Shown: positions 62,940 to 64,000 of the stretch, one piece after another
Layout: each line of letters opens with the position of its first letter
Numbering within the stretch: the first letter of the stretch is position 1
Source: Diphasiastrum complanatum
Lineage: Eukaryota; Streptophyta; Lycopodiopsida; Lycopodiales; Lycopodiaceae
Assembly: GCA_029204225.1 (NCBI GenBank)
Contig: CM055093.1
Location: 21,293,701 to 21,357,700 of the forward strand
Direction of reading: 5' to 3'
Length of the DNA: 64,000 nt
Translations under genes and position numbers: made by a program
The notes under the pieces: model-generated
What the model saw: the letters and a program-made list of their open reading frames with translations, nothing else
The model's database searches: none
Told to the model about the DNA's origin: nothing

Positions 62940-64000
62940 GATATCAATGATTCTTCCAGACAACACAATATGGCTACGACAATCCAGACCAGAGTAGCAA
63001 TCAATCTCGATGGCGCAAATTACAGAATCTAGAAACTCAAAATCAAAGCACTCCTGAAGGACAAAGGCATCAGGTTAGTGACCGAGCTCTCAGAGGTGCA
63101 GCCTCCAGAGGGAGACCCGAGGAGAGCTGAATGGATAAAAGGAGCGTGCAATGGCGATCATTGTTTCATCTATAAATGAAGATCTACTCATGCAGATTGA
63201 AGACTGCAAAAGAAACCATGCAGCGTGGGAAAGATTAAAACAGAAGTATGAAGTGAGGCCTGCAGCTTTCAGTCATGCACCTTTACAATCATCTACAATC
63301 AATACGGTGGGATGGCAACCAATTGGATCAGCACATTGAGAAGATCAGAATGATTTTTGCTCAACTCGCTGCATCAGGACAAGAGCACCAGGTCCCAGTA
63401 CCAGAGCAACTGATGTACTTTATGAAATCTCTATCGACATCCTATCAGCCGATGAGAATGCTCATATTGACTTTACCAGATATGACATTCGACAAAGCGA
63501 TCAGTCTTGTTGCTGATGAGAGACTGATGAGAGACGAAGGAGAGGGAAGCAGTGATCAAGAGAAGGCTCTCTTCATGAAAGGAAAGAAGAAGAACAAAAA
63601 CAAGCCAAGATTCGATAAGACGAAGTCCTCAAATCAACAATCTTTTTCTTGCGATCACTGCCACAAACCAGGCCATACAGCCAACAAATACTGGTTCAAT
63701 CCAGCAATACCTTGCATGCATTGCAAGAAGACAGGGCATTCTGCATACGACTGCAGATTCAACCCAAAAAGGAAAAATAAAGCTGAAAGGCAAACATTGC
63801 AGAGTCATCTAAAGATGTAGAAAGAGGTGATGAAGCTTTCACGATACTCGACGAAGCTTCGACAAGATACTTTTGAACATGGCTAATGACATGGTCATCA
63901 ATTCAGGAGCAACATCTCACATAACCTGCAACAAGAAGATCTTGATCAACTTTTGTGAACTCGAAAAAGACAGAGCGGTGATTCTAGGCGATGGAAGCAG
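62940..64000 (+). pseudogene. Ty1/copia element B: gag and protease, runs off the right edge
   Basis: Gag begins MATTIQTRVAINLDGANYRI and then meets a stop (TAG at about 63030). The frame 63275-63820 carries the UBN2 part (IEKIRMIFAQLAASG, LPDMTFDKAISLV). Two zinc knuckles follow in tandem, CDHCHKPGHTANKYWF (the last Cys replaced) and CMHCKKTGHSAYDC, at about 63650-63755. Another frame carries the protease region, MVINSGATSHIT (Asn in place of the catalytic Asp), at 63892-63930. At least two frameshifts and one stop are present, so it appears inactive. Pol would continue beyond 64000. Confidence 0.75.

Overview
The window is nuclear DNA from a land plant. The evidence is three spliced plant genes with GT-AG introns, many Ty1/copia remains and long GA/CT microsatellites. 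Introns of 4.5 to 7 kb packed with transposons, together with Penelope-like elements that carry an N-terminal GIY-YIG nuclease, point to a large transposon-rich genome such as a fern, lycophyte or gymnosperm. That placement is inference; no marker in the window settles it. No rRNA or tRNA gene, CRISPR array or bacterial-type operon was seen.

Host genes, all on the minus strand: (1) the first coding exon of a probable methionine sulfoxide reductase B at 2461-2630, with the rest presumably beyond the left edge; (2) an 11-exon gene at 19744-36635 encoding a 354-residue ferredoxin plus metallo-beta-lactamase fusion, with every splice junction in phase; (3) a 6-exon gene at 44991-52256 encoding a complete 344-residue STK16/MPSK1-type protein kinase. 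Two more spliced loci are broken: a 5-exon gene with a ParB-like DGNHR box (12847-14454, one internal stop) and a 4-exon transposon-like gene (41834-43225, one internal stop).

Layout. 1-12.7 kb: copia RT relic, an array with direct and inverted units, the MsrB exon, a tRNA-derived SINE, two abutting copia relics on opposite strands, a broken DUF7869-type transposase locus with an upstream DUF8039-like ORF, a CCCTTAG-rich minisatellite, and a third copia relic. 12.7-19.7 kb: the DGNHR locus, a large copia pol relic, a foldback cluster, a Penelope-like 3' fragment and a 190-bp GA array. 19.7-36.9 kb: the ferredoxin-lactamase gene. Its intron 9 holds two probable LTR elements and a GA array; its intron 5 holds an open Penelope-like ORF of about 1070 codons and a copia RNase H relic. 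37-44.7 kb: a copia relic split by a 998-bp solo LTR with a perfect 5-bp target duplication, an unidentified ORF, the 4-exon locus and an eroded Penelope-like copy. 45-52.3 kb: the kinase gene, with a Ty3/gypsy integrase relic in its largest intron. 52.3-64 kb: a copia RT/RNase H relic, a second and more diverged reverse-transcriptase lineage, a dispersed repeat also present at 6 kb, and two copia gag regions, the last running off the right edge.

The host genes have unrelated housekeeping roles and share no visible regulation. The most notable item is the Penelope-like element, because its endonuclease is at the N terminus, its frame is open, it lies in an intron of a conserved gene, and older same-family copies lie nearby. 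The DUF7869 locus with its flanking direct repeats and minisatellite is the best candidate for a poorly described transposon.
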